The position numbers and the translations under genes are program-made. DNA of 64,000 bases from Mesostigma viride. Taxonomy: Eukaryota; Streptophyta; Mesostigmatophyceae; Mesostigmatales; Mesostigmataceae. The notes under the pieces were generated by a model. That model had not been told where the DNA came from, ran no database searches, and saw only the letters and a list, made by a program, of their open reading frames with translations. The DNA lies in assembly GCA_009746045.1 (NCBI GenBank), contig RPFO01000164.1, positions 1,036,756 through 1,100,755 on the forward strand. The letters run 5' to 3'. Shown piece after piece: positions 1 to 9,995 of the stretch. Within the stretch, counting starts at the first letter, position 1, and every line of letters starts with the position of its first letter.

Positions 1-985
1 TGGCTCTCGAGGCCCGTGCAGTGGGGCTTGAGGTCAGCAAGAAGACAGAGGCCCTGGCGGTTGGGCTCACCACCTCAGCGCCGCCCCTCTATCTCCTAGA
101 CGGCTCTCGAGTCCTGTATCGGGACCGCGTTAAGCTGCTGGGCAGCCTGCTAGCTCCCTAGCTGCGAGGTTGATGTGAACCATCGCATCTCCCTCGCCTG
201 GCACGCTTTACGCCAGTACCGGGCCCTGTGGCGCAAGCCCCTGGGCACGATCGAGAAACAGGACCTGTTCAAGGTCCTCAGTCGTCCTTCCTAGCTGTTC
301 TCACGTATGGCGCCGAGACGTGGACCCTCACCGCCGACCTGGCCCGCAAGCTGGACGGCGCGGTCACCAGCATGCTGCGTTCCATTTTCAGAGTAGGCTA
401 TGCTGCTCATGTCCGCAATGAGGACCTGTACCAGGGCATGCCCTATATCACCAGCACCATAAAGCAACGCCGCCTGCAGCTAGTAGGGCACCTAGCTCGC
501 ACCAACCAGGTAGACACCTCACGTGGCCCCCCCGCAGGACTGCGACCAGCCCAGCCTGGCCGGCACCTCCTGACGTGGGCTGGGCCCAGTGATGTTAGAC
601 GCCGCAAGGCCCGCACCTTCAAAGAACAGCTAGTCGAGGACATGGGGGGCCTAGGCCTCTCCGTGATCTGGAAGAAGATGATGGACAAGGCCAAGTGGGC
701 CCAGGTCATAGAGGACAACGAGCCCCCCCCAGTGGGGAAGCGCCCGCGTGTGGCAATCCCGCGGGAGGCACGCCAGATAGCTCCCCCTAGGGCAGCGTGC
801 GGCTGCCTAGATAGATGTTGTAGTTAGAATGCCGTTAGATAGATGTAGTATGTAGCCAACGTAGATAGATTAGACCGGTAGGAATGTCTGCACCCATCCA
901 TCCATCCATCCATCCATCGGGGTTAATGCTCCGTGACTCCCCAACGGGAGCACGAGTCTAATTAATTAATTAATTAATATCAAGG
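1..985 (+). mobile_element. LINE (non-LTR retrotransposon) ORF2 3' part with 3' UTR and TTAA tail
   Basis: This is the C-terminal part of a reverse-transcriptase ORF2. The open frame at 228-827 contains YGAETWTLT, a leucine-rich stretch, and RRLQLVGHLAR, a pattern common just after the RT domain of L1-like elements. Bases 1-227 match the same protein in shifted frames (compare LGLEARAVGLEISVKTEAMV at 20930), so the copy is frameshifted and cut by the window edge. After the stop, about 830-985 hold a 3' UTR with a short CATC run, a hairpin-like CTCCGTGACTCCCCAACGGGAG, and a TTAA-repeat tail. The same 3' UTR recurs inverted at 6411-6665. It is a dead copy. The non-LTR assignment is firm; the clade is not. 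Confidence 0.75.
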
Positions 986-1495
986 AGACAACCATAGCAA
1001 GGAGGCAACTAGGCATAGTTGTCTCGATCACTTCATATACTTACTATAGAGGGGGATTTAATACTATACTATAGGGGGTTTATGTTTGTTCATCCTGTCT
1101 ATTTTTTTACTGCCTACCCCCTTTTCACGTTACAATTTTTCATTGGAGTGAGCTGGGCACGAGGCAGTAGACCCTGTTGGATAGGAGACCCCCAGCCGGG
1201 CACCATTTGCGCTGAAACATCAATCCGATTACCTCCTGACCCATACTCCAACATCGCCTGTGCCTCACCATATCCCAGCAATGACCTCTTTCTATTCTGA
1301 TCTTTCTATATTCCATTTTTGTTTTTGTTATTATTGTTACTCGTTACTTTGTCTTCATTTATTATTCTTCGTATTATTACTACTTATATTTCCTTTTTCT
1401 TTAATTAGAACTTTCCTTTTCTTTTTTCTTTTTTCTTTTTCCCTTCGTAACGTATGCTCCTAATTCTTCTTTTAGCCCCTTCGTGTATGTGTGTA
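986..1495. other. No gene seen; pyrimidine-rich spacer
   Basis: I see no supportable gene. A TTTTC-rich tract lies at about 1380-1445. A fragment of the R1 end (AAGGAGACAACC) is recognisable near 980-995. Confidence 0.5.
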
Positions 1496-1980
1496 TCAAG
1501 GAGACAACCAGCGCAGGCCAGAAATCGGGAGAATCCGGACCATGGTAGCTTGAGCCTGCCGTTATCTTGTCCGCGTTTTCGAGTCGCGTTCAGGATGATT
1601 GAATATGAATGGAGATGGAAATGTGTAGCCTTGTGCATTGAAATTATGGCTGGCTTTATACGTGTAGAGCGACTAGATGACCTAGCTAGACGGTGGGGCC
1701 GGAAACAGCTTGCTTGATCAGGCAGGGCGTGTGTTTCGAGCCTAACTGGCCGGGAGTGTCTACTGGTGAGCACCATTGCTGCGATCGCTTTCCCACCATT
1801 TACGAGGAAATATCCGCAAATGGAAAACCACTGAAAAGGTCTAGCTAGTCAGTCATTACGTTAGCCATGCCATGATTCCAACAAACGTCCAAGAACTGCA
1901 CACGGTGCAAAGGCAAAAATCCGGAGGACAGCACTTTCAAATGCACATCATGTGCGGCGGGAACCAAAAGCCCGCGTATG
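1496..1980 (-). mobile_element. R1 retroposon copy (partial)
   Basis: The sequence is closely similar to 23826-24300 and, inverted, to 36790-37276. The shared end reads TATCAAGGAGACAACCAGCG on the plus strand. Because many short copies keep only this end, it is probably the 3' end of a retroposon lying on the minus strand. Homology stops near 1980, where the 24.2-kb copy continues, so this copy is 5'-truncated. No coding function is claimed. Confidence 0.65.
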
Positions 1981-2040
1981 CATTCCCTCTTTTCCTTCGA
2001 TCGGTCTTAGATTTGTTTTTTTTGTTTGTTTTTTTTTGTT

Positions 2041-2107
2041 GGTGTGTGTGTGTGTGTGTGTGTGTCTGTGTGTGTGCATGTGTGTGTATCATGTGTGTGT
2101 GTGTGTT
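2041..2107 (+). repeat. (TG)n microsatellite
   Basis: A TG dinucleotide run with a few interruptions (TCTG, CATG), preceded by a T-rich stretch at 2009-2040. Confidence 0.9.
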
Positions 2108-2389
2108 TTCCCTATCAATTCAGGTTCCTTTCTTGTTACCCTCTGTCTCCCTCCATGTGCACAGGTCTTCCAAGAGATAGCCACGCGGCTTCCGCGCCCT
2201 TCGCGTCTTTCCCGGGGCCAGGCTCGAGGTCAAGTCTCTTGAGGCCGAGCCAAGGAGCAATCTCCTTACCGGGCAACATGGAACTAGCTTGTGGGTAAAT
2301 TAGAACCGGCGTGGGCACCGCCTTCCGGCCCACTCACGGGACAAGGTGGCACAGCCACCAGTCCTGCTTACCTTCCGAACGTTCCATTG

Positions 2390-2640
2390 ATGATAAGCGG
2401 CCGGCTGTTCGTCTCGTGCCTCAAGAAGCTGCACGACCTCTCAGGACTAGCTGGACGCTGGACGACAACCTGAAGTCCTGAACCCCGCTCATGCAGCAGC
2501 AGCAGCGACGCGACCTGTGGCCGGAGTACCTCCGCCACAAGCAAGACCCGAAGAAGCCCAAGGTGTTCTATAGAGGGGCGGGGACCTGATCCTCAACAAT
2601 TCCAGCTGTGGAAGCCCCCTACGGGCTAGACTAGCCATGT
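2390..2640 (+). pseudogene. LINE ORF1 C-terminal fragment
   Basis: The frames include FVSCLKKLHDLS, then QQQQRRDLWPEYLRHKQDP and PKVFYRG. These match the C-terminus of the ORF1 proteins at 8487-9143 and 61014-61274. The frame breaks at least twice, near 2475 and 2580, so the copy is dead. A TTAA-repeat tail occurs downstream at about 2940-2966, after a short R1 fragment on the minus strand (2876-2930). Confidence 0.7.
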
Positions 2641-3100
2641 AGTCACACCCATGCTCGGGTGATGCAACCTGGACATCGCCATCTCATAGTGAAATTATAA
2701 CTTGAAAAGGCAGGGTAGAACGTAGCCATGCAATCGCCCATAGCCTAACCAGTAGCCAACTGACATCAGCCAGCCTATAGCTATATACGCCTCGAGCCAA
2801 GCACTGCTTGTTCGCTCACGTCTCCACCATACCAATACAACATATTGCACCACGACAGGCTCGAGCTACGGCATGGTCCGGATTCTCCCTTAATTTCTGG
2901 CATGCGATGGTTGTCTCCTTGATATGCTTACATGGGGCATATTAATTAATTAATTAATTAATTAATGGGACATATTGCACACATATTACACGTGTGTAGT
3001 ACTCCTACACACACAGATCTCGAATGATTTATCTAGTACCAAATCCGAAAGGCTTGCATCACTCCCCGGAAAGGAGAACTTTTGCGCCGGGATGACTGTA

Positions 3101-3195
3101 GGTGTCAGTTGGCGATGCCTTAGGATCAGGAGACGTCCGTCCTATAGTCAGCAAAAGTTGGTGCGAGAGGTCCCCAGTTCGATTCCGGCCTGGAT
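3101..3195 (+). repeat. tRNA-derived SINE-like element
   Basis: A tRNA-like head: an A-box-like stretch around TCAGTTGGCGATGCC and a B-box-like AGTTCGATTCC near the end. It shares GGATCAGGAGAC and GAGAGGTCC-type blocks with the two minus-strand copies at 55070-55170 and 55440-55550. It could be an old tRNA pseudogene. I did not find a clean cloverleaf with a convincing acceptor stem. Confidence 0.5.
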
Positions 3196-3299
3196 TCATT
3201 TGCAGATCGCGTTTTCCGCGGACCGGCACTGAACGCAAATGGTTTTCACCTTTGCGGCGTGCCAAATCAGAATATTGCACCCACAGACCAGGTGAATAC

Positions 3300-3570
3300 C
3301 GATGTGGGCCCTGCCGGGGGGCTTAAGACGGGCCAACCAGGTACGTAGACACCTCCTCCTATGGCAGGGTCCCCTTGTCCCATCGCAACCCACTGGCAAA
3401 CTTGCGCGCGCCCGGCACCGGCGCGGCGCGACCCGGACCTATGTGACACAACTGCTTGAAGATGCAGGGCTTCTGGGACTATCCGCACTCCCCGCCCGCA
3501 TGATTGACAAGGAGAAATGGGCTGCCATCTGCCATATAAGCACCTTCCTGAGGGGTATGCTCCTGTTTTC
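3300..3570 (+). pseudogene. LINE ORF2 C-terminal fragment
   Basis: The frame reads YVTQLLEDAGLLGLSALP and MIDKEKWAAI. It lines up with FKEQLVEDMGGLGLS and MMDKAKWAQV at 630-710. It is a short degenerate remnant, ending before the TTAA element that begins at 3728. Confidence 0.6.
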
Positions 3571-3727
3571 TCCCCACGGGCCCCGCGGCCCGTTGCTAGC
3601 CAGGGTATAGAAGTCCGCAGGTGGAGGTTATTGGCCCTGAGGATAGCCGCTACACTACCGCGCCTCGTCTGCCATTACAGTAGAGGACAGCTCGGATATG
3701 AGGATTACATTCCCATCTAGTGCTTAA

Positions 3728-6331
3728 CCCCTCATTGGTCCCATTTAAAGCCGAAAAATCGGCTGCAAAATGCTAAATTTGCAAACCACCCCACACCCAA
3801 CCTACCAACATCCAAGGGCTGTCCTTGGGGGTCAAGCATGTCCATGAGTTGCCCTTCGGGGTGAGCTATCACAACCTAACATATCTGCAGGGTAGGCCAT
3901 AGAAAACTACCGCCAAAGTTAGGGGGGTCGAGACGCGCGTTTTCATTTTTGGTAGATTGTGCATTTTGAATTATGTTATAAGACCTAGGCACCTACCACT
4001 TCAGGGATGATAAACAATTAGTTGCTGAACAGTTTGAGCCATTGGGGTTATCATTTGGGTGGGTATACCAGCAGTTACACCCAGTACAGCCCATAGGGGT
4101 ACCGTTGGTAAAAAGCAACCAAGGGGGTAGGGGTGGGCATACTACCTACTAATACCTACTAATATGGCCCCCAACCATGCCATACAATACATTTCCCTTC
4201 CACAATGATGGGGAAACATAACTGCATCATCACACTGCCCTTACATGGCACCTATGTGCAGGTGCCACCTTGTCCATGCACGTAGGTAACGTGGTACGGA
4301 TACCCTACGCAAGGCATACATTATAGGAGGCAGCCACCAACAAACTAGTGACGTTGAGCCTATTTCAGCCTGCCCTAGCAAGGATAAACTAGGCCTAAGC
4401 TGCTATAGCTTGCCAGGTGATGGCCAGCACACCTGGTGGCACATGCTGTCAATGGGAAGCTTTTACTCACCAGTTACGTGCTTGATGATGCCACAGAGAC
4501 CAGCCAACTGCCTCACAATCATGCAATATGTGTATGGGAAATGTATAACAAACATATATGGAGGTATTCAAACCCATACAGCATCTAAAACTTATCACCA
4601 TCACACTGTGGCAGGTCAACTGACTGAGGGAAGCATCTAAGAAGGGTGTTTTAGAAAGGGGCCAGGCCAGGGTCAAGAAAGAGCATGAATAATGCAAAAA
4701 GAATGTGCTACACAAGCTAGAACGTATATATAAATGTCAAACATCGATAGGAAAACGATGCTGAAGCTTTACCAGGCATGGATGGCGTTACCTTGGCCCA
4801 GGCGGTGGCCGCAAAATGGCGCATTTTGGCACACCAAAGTTGTGCAGCATGGTCGCTAGATTCGGCGATTTCTTGCCACCCTTGCACGTTTATGACTACT
4901 ATGTATCATAATAAGTACAAAGAAACCAATATATCCTTTAACATACGCCGTAAAGTTATTGCTGTCAACGTTTCTATCGTCCGGCCTGATCGCAGTTTTT
5001 TCCAGCAAGAACGCTGCCGACACCTATCAAATGGCATTCCCGCGAACCAAAAATTGGCCTGTAGCATCTTTAGGACGTATAAAATCAATTTCCTAAGTTT
5101 GGCCAGAAAATTCGAACGCAAACGTAAATGCCATGCGTGGGCGCAAGCCGCCATGGCCAGGTCGTCGTTTTCCGGAATGCACGTTTTACGTGAAAAAGTA
5201 CAGTCATTCCCGCGTTAAGTTGCGATCGCCCCCAAAAACTTGGCGCCGCAACTTAACGCGGGAACGCAACTTAACGGTAGAATTAGGCTAGCAGCCCACC
5301 ACCTCCTCCTCTGACGGACTTCTATACGGCATTCGACAGCTCTCGTCAAGCCCGATCCAGGTGCAGCGTCAAAGCCGGCCCAAGTCCAATTTCCAGGCCA
5401 GATATCAGTTTTGGACAAAGGCGGGCTGCAAAACACGCCGTGGGCAGCCATGCAGTTCCTGCGTTTTTGATACCACAAATGTAGTGTGTTTTAACCCTCT
5501 GACTTTGGCTCTCTTTTTGGCGGGTTACTTAATTGCCAGCCGGCTTCACGTTTGACTGTGACAAAACATGGGAACAGTCGTGAGGGAAGCTTCATTTACT
5601 GTCAAAGGCCTGCATGCCGGCCGGCCGTCGGTGTAAACAATAATAACAGCATGGAGGCCGCAGGCAGCGAGACTGCCTGTGGCCTCAACGACCATGTCTT
5701 TGCCCTTCTGTGGCGGTCATGCATTCGGCATGATGGTGGTAATTTCCGGCAAGATGTCTCAATTACAGACCCTGCATGATTCTTATGTACCGCAGCCCGC
5801 AGGCTGCAAAACTGAATTTGTAAGGTTGCATTCGCGCTTTTCACCTAAGCCAGCAGGCGGGGAAATTTGCGCGCCAGTGGGGCTTGCGTATTTTGCCGCC
5901 TAAAATCACGTAGCGGGTCCGGACTTGGCAAAAAATGGCCTCCTGCGCGGCCAAAAATGGCCTGACACCTACAAATTGAGTCATTACCGCGTTAAGTTGC
6001 GATGGCCTCCATGCCTAAGTTGCGGTCGCCCCCCAAACTTCGGCGTCGCAACTTAACGCGGGAACGCAACCTTAAGAAACGCAACTTAACGCGGGAATGA
6101 CTGTACCCTGACCCCTTGTACTTTGACCGGCCAGAACACCTCTATAACTTTGTCAGAAGTATGCGAACCCTAGTACCATGCTGTGAGGAAAATTATAAAC
6201 TTTCGATCTTCTCAGCTAAACTTTTCCTAATTCTCAATAGTTTTCGCGCAATTTGGTCCCCCGCGGAGCAGCCGATGCATCGGCTGCAAGTCGATTTTTG
6301 GCGGAAAATCGGCTGCAAGACCAATGAGGGG
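3728..6331. mobile_element. TTAA-flanked inverted-repeat DNA transposon, non-autonomous (element A)
   Basis: Both ends carry CCCCTCATTGGTC as a perfect 13-bp inverted repeat, flanked by TTAA at 3724-3727 and 6332-6335. Just inside each end are short palindromes built on AATCGGCT. A TTAA target site and CCC-starting ends are typical of piggyBac-like transposons; a 3-bp TAA site (Harbinger-like) cannot be excluded. No transposase frame is visible. A 903-bp element is inserted at 5201-6103. Without it the length is about 1.7 kb, close to element B (58800-60505), which shares interior sequence (for example the tract around TTACCTTGGCCCAGGCGGTG at 4790). Confidence 0.7.
5201..6103. mobile_element. 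Tc1/mariner-like MITE with TA target duplication
   Basis: Perfect 24-bp terminal inverted repeats begin CAGTCATTCCCGCG at 5201 and end at 6103. TA flanks both sides (5199-5200 and 6104-6105). The ends contain further copies of CGCGTTAAGTTGCG in both orientations. CAGT-starting ends with a TA site fit the Tc1/mariner superfamily. The homologous sequence near 60270-60290 lacks the insert and carries a single TA, so it serves as an empty site. There is no transposase frame, so the element is non-autonomous. Confidence 0.85.
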
Positions 6332-6411
6332 TTAATTAATTAATTAATTAATTAATTAATTAATTAATTAATTAATTAATTAATTAATTAATTAATTAAT
6401 TAATTAATTAT
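6332..6411. repeat. (TTAA)n microsatellite
   Basis: About 20 uninterrupted TTAA units. It is both the tail of the minus-strand LINE 3' end at 6411-6665 and the right flank (TTAA target) of element A. Confidence 0.95.
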
Positions 6412-6665
6412 ACTCGTGCTCCCGTTGGGGAGTCACGGAGCATTAACCCCGATGGATGGATGGATGGGTGCAAACAGTCCTACCGGTCTAATCTCAAAGA
6501 GACAACCAGCGCAGGCCAGAAATCGGGAGAATCCGGACCATGGTAGCTCGAGCCTGCCGTTATCTTTTCCGCGTTTTCGACGTAATCTATCTACATCGGC
6601 TACATACTACATCTATCTAACAGCATTCTAACTACAACATCTATCTAGGCAGCCGCACGCTAAAG
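6411..6665 (-). mobile_element. LINE 3' UTR and tail, 5'-truncated copy
   Basis: This is the reverse complement of the LINE 3' end at about 800-985, including the hairpin-like CTCCGT...ACGGAG block and the CATC/GATG run. It is interrupted by an 88-bp R1 insertion at 6495-6582. Confidence 0.75.
6495..6582 (-). mobile_element. 88-bp R1 retroposon insertion with 6-bp target duplication
   Basis: The insert is flanked by TAATCT at 6489-6494 and 6583-6588. The uninterrupted target is seen at about 865-880. It corresponds to one end of the longer R1 copies at 1496, 23826 and 37276. This anchors the R1 end at CAAAGAGACAACC (plus strand) and indicates severe 5' truncation. Confidence 0.75.
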
Positions 6666-6675
6666 TGCTTAATGG

Positions 6676-7013
<338 letters not shown>

Positions 7014-7129
7014 CCACAGGGGATGCCCCGGATCGGTTAGTTAGATGGGTCCGATTGAGCACCGGCCAGCCTGCATGTGGCATGCCTGCAGTGGCGTGCA
7101 TGAGGGAGGGGGGGGGCGGCCGGCCGGCC

Positions 7130-7252
7130 CGCGTCTGTGGCTCGATCCCTACCCGCTATGCACACTCAGGGATTAAAAGCACTTATCGGTGCTCCGTGAC
7201 TCCCCTTGACGGGAGCACGTAATTGAATAATGCATTAATTAATTAATTAATA
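7130..7252 (+). mobile_element. LINE 3' end fragment with TTAA tail
   Basis: The sequence from GGGATTAAAAGCACTT through the CTCCGTGACTCCCC hairpin to the TTAA repeats matches, inverted, the 3' end of the ORF1-bearing fragment at 60590-60670. Confidence 0.6.
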
Positions 7253-7315
7253 GACCCGTGACTGCGTCACGTGAGCATAAGTCCTCAGTGGGAGGGGAAC
7301 ATGGGATGGAATTGA

Positions 7316-8170
7316 ATTGAATTGAATTGAATTGTAACATAACTCCGTTGGGAGTATATGTAGCACATAGCCCTTGAGAGGGGGCATATGGCCTATCATA
7401 CATCCTAAGCTACTTCCTGCAAGGGTGGGGACGTAAAGGACCCTTGCTCTAGGTGCACCAGGGCACTTGCATCCCCATGATCTTCAAGCTATGCCCAGCG
7501 AAGGGGGAGCCTGTCATGGGGGGGAAGATCAGCATAGCTATACAAAGAAGCTAGGGCATGGCATCTCAGCAGAGAGTTACTCCCTGCATAGGCACAACAG
7601 AACTAAATAAAGCTGGGCATCATCTGGGGTGTGGCTCATCATAGGCACACATGTACAAAAAGCGCGTGGCTTAGCTGGGATAGTGCCTCTAGGAGGCGTA
7701 CATGTACATGGCCACGGTCTATCTATTCTACACTACTACTGCTGTATTCCCCTAAGCTGGGGCGTCTGGAGTCGCTGGGGCCGCGGGGGGGGGGGGGGGG
7801 TCGCCTGCCAGGGCTTATGGCCGACGTAGATGGCCGCCCCCTTCCAGTACACCGGCTGCCCCGCCTTGGTCTGCCGGAGCTGGAGGTAGGTCGGCCATAG
7901 CTCCCGTCGCCGTTGTTGCTGCGCCAGGGTCAAGTCGTCATCAAGGGTGAAGAGAGTCTTCTCGAGCCGCTTGCGGCGTCGGAGAAAAGAAATCTTGTCC
8001 GCCGGGGTCTTAAAGGTGAGAAGGAGCGGGGGCGGCCCTGCCTTACCCCGCGCGCGGGGAAGGCGGTGGGCGGCCAGCTCGATCTCACCTTAAGGCCCAT
8101 GCGACCAAGGATTTCTCTCTCAAACGCACGCAAAAGCTTCTCGGAATTCTCACCTGGGATGGAATGGATG
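7316..8170 (-). mobile_element. 5'-truncated LINE-A (ORF1 element) copy
   Basis: Almost identical to the 3' half of the element at 33405-35395. On the minus strand it runs from inside ORF1 (RAFEREILGRMGL) through the ORF1 C-terminus and 3' UTR to a tail of ATTCA units. A run of G around 7785-7800 and other changes break the ORF1 frame. The 5' end is cut at about 8170, typical of incomplete reverse transcription. Confidence 0.8.
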
Positions 8171-8486
8171 GTATAAGCTATCTAGGTCCTGAATAATGCA
8201 TGTAATTAATTAATCAATTAATTTAATATGCCTAGCTACACATGCATGGCGATCAGATCAGTTCCATGCCTTTACCGATAGAAGAGCATTGATCAGCACC
8301 AGTGCCATGCACATGAATTTTCATGATACCAATAGCAGACACGACAGGCATGATGCAGACGATATTCACAACTTTCGTGTAATTACGCTACGCAAGAGCA
8401 CATTGCCACCAAAGTTTCCGAGGCCACAGCCACTGTGACCACCCGCCTTAACCAGGTGGAAGGCCGAGTCGGCCAAGGCACCGCAC

Positions 8487-9143
8487 GTGAAACTTGAGGT
8501 AGTTGCTGCCAAGGTAGACGCCCTGGCCACGCAGGTCCCCGCGGAGATCGCCGAGCGAACGGCCACCATCGCCGCCCAACCTGCTGGTAGGGCTAGCGAT
8601 GACCCCTCGACTCGCGCCTCCTGGGCGGACCTGCTCAAGAGCCAGGCATCCTCTACCACGACCGCCATCACCACCAAGCTCCAGGAGCTGGAAGACATGC
8701 GCCGCGAGGCCGCTGACCGCGACCGTCGCCGCTGCCGGGTCATCCTCAGGCGCTTCGACATGCTGCCGGAGGAGACCCCAGACTCTCTTCTCGACGAGCT
8801 GAAGAAACAGCTCTTGGCGCGCATGCAGCTGCCAGGTGCGATACTGCAGGGCGCCTACCGCCTGCCCCATCCACGGGCCAAGGCTGGGCCCCCTCCAGTG
8901 GTCCTCACCTTCAGCGACATCACAGCCCGAGTTCGGTTCCTCTCTTGCCGCAAGAAGCTGGTGGACACCTCCTGGTCGCTCGACGACGACCTGACGCCAG
9001 CCCAGCAGCAGCAACGCCGCGATCAGTGGCCCGACTACATCCGCCACAAGACCAACCCCGAGAAGCCCCAAGTGTACTGGCGGGGCGGGGACCTCTATGT
9101 CAACAAGAAACTGTGGAAGCCCCCCCGGGCTTCCCCGGGATAG
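8487..9143 (+). CDS. LINE ORF1 protein, L1-type (family B), probably 5'-degenerate
   Basis: A 218-residue frame. Residues 1-75 look coiled-coil, 80-165 contain RRRCRVILRRFDML and PPPVVLTFSD, which fit the RRM of L1-type ORF1 proteins, and the C-terminus has DDLTPAQQQQRRDQWPDYIR. ORF1p of this class is an RNA-binding trimer that packages LINE RNA. Upstream, 8395-8485 carries more coil-like sequence (ATKVSEATATVTTRL) in another frame followed by a stop, so the original start has been lost. The 3' UTR runs to a TTAA tail at 9535-9553. Related C-termini occur at 2390-2640 and 61014-61274. No RT follows in this copy. Confidence 0.7.
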   Translation: MKLEVVAAKVDALATQVPAEIAERTATIAAQPAGRASDDPSTRASWADLLKSQASSTTTAITTKLQELEDMRREAADRDRRRCRVILRRFDMLPEETPDSLLDELKKQLLARMQLPGAILQGAYRLPHPRAKAGPPPVVLTFSDITARVRFLSCRKKLVDTSWSLDDDLTPAQQQQRRDQWPDYIRHKTNPEKPQVYWRGGDLYVNKKLWKPPRASPG

Positions 9144-9640
9144 AGCACTCCAGCTAGTTGTCTAGATGGGGGCAATCGATGATGGGATAGCTTAGGCATT
9201 ACAGCACTTGAAACGATATTAGCGCACAGCGTTATAGTACCTTCAATTAGCTCTGGCACCTTGTGGCCATCAGCTTGCGCCTTAATTAGCCGACGTCTTG
9301 AGCCCACCTCACATTTGTAGCATAAGCTATGCGTCAGCCTACCTATGGTATTGCACTGGTTGTATTGCACCCACAGTGTTGCGCCCCGGCACCATGCCGT
9401 GGAGAGAGCGCTCTGTGGCCTGCCCACCTGCGGCAGTGAGAGAAGCTAGGGCGCCCTCCCTCCTTCTTGCTGTGTATTTAGGGTTGAAGGTTCCTTTACT
9501 CTGTATTGGCACCCACGTGACGCAGTCACGTGCTTATTAATTAATTAATTAATTCGTGTAATTATTCTTCTGATGAGACTAGCATAGTACTCCGTGGCAT
9601 GCCCATGCGCATGACACGCTAGTGCTTACTTACTTAAGTT
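9144..9640 (+). mobile_element. LINE-B 3' UTR, TTAA tail and adjoining TACT-family repeat end
   Basis: The segment GGGTTGAAGG through CACGTGACGCAGTCACGTGC ends in TTAA repeats at 9535-9553. The same 3' UTR end is found before the GGAT microsatellite at 31595-31715. From 9555 to 9635 follows the repeat end seen at 6680-6780, with only two or three TTAC units. Confidence 0.65.
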
Positions 9641-9896
9641 TATATGACAGAAATGTTTGGATTTTGTGAAGCATCACAGGTAGACGGAGGTTTCAAGTTG
9701 GTTAAAACAGTTTCACATATGTGTAAATATACTCTGACGAGGTACCCCATCGAATGCCTCAGGGCACATTCATGCACATACCTAGCATTAAGTGACAGGA
9801 ACACAGGTATCCTGCCCTTCCAGGTACACTCATGGTGTTTACTCCGTAACTCAGGAGCAGTAAGCTCTAGGTCGCCATACATGTTTGGCATCAAGA

Positions 9897-9901
9897 TTAC
9901 A
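9897..9901 (-). terminator. Putative TGTAA polyadenylation signal
   Basis: TGTAA on the minus strand lies about 95 nt past the stop codon at 9996. TGTAA is the poly(A) signal of chlorophyte algae; use here is inferred. Confidence 0.45.
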
Positions 9902-9995
9902 TGCTCATGCTAACCCTCAATCCCCATGGTCAGCGGCCCCAGGTGCTGCCTTGCCACTGCCCGAAAAAATGGTGACCTGTTTAGGGCAAATTAAT

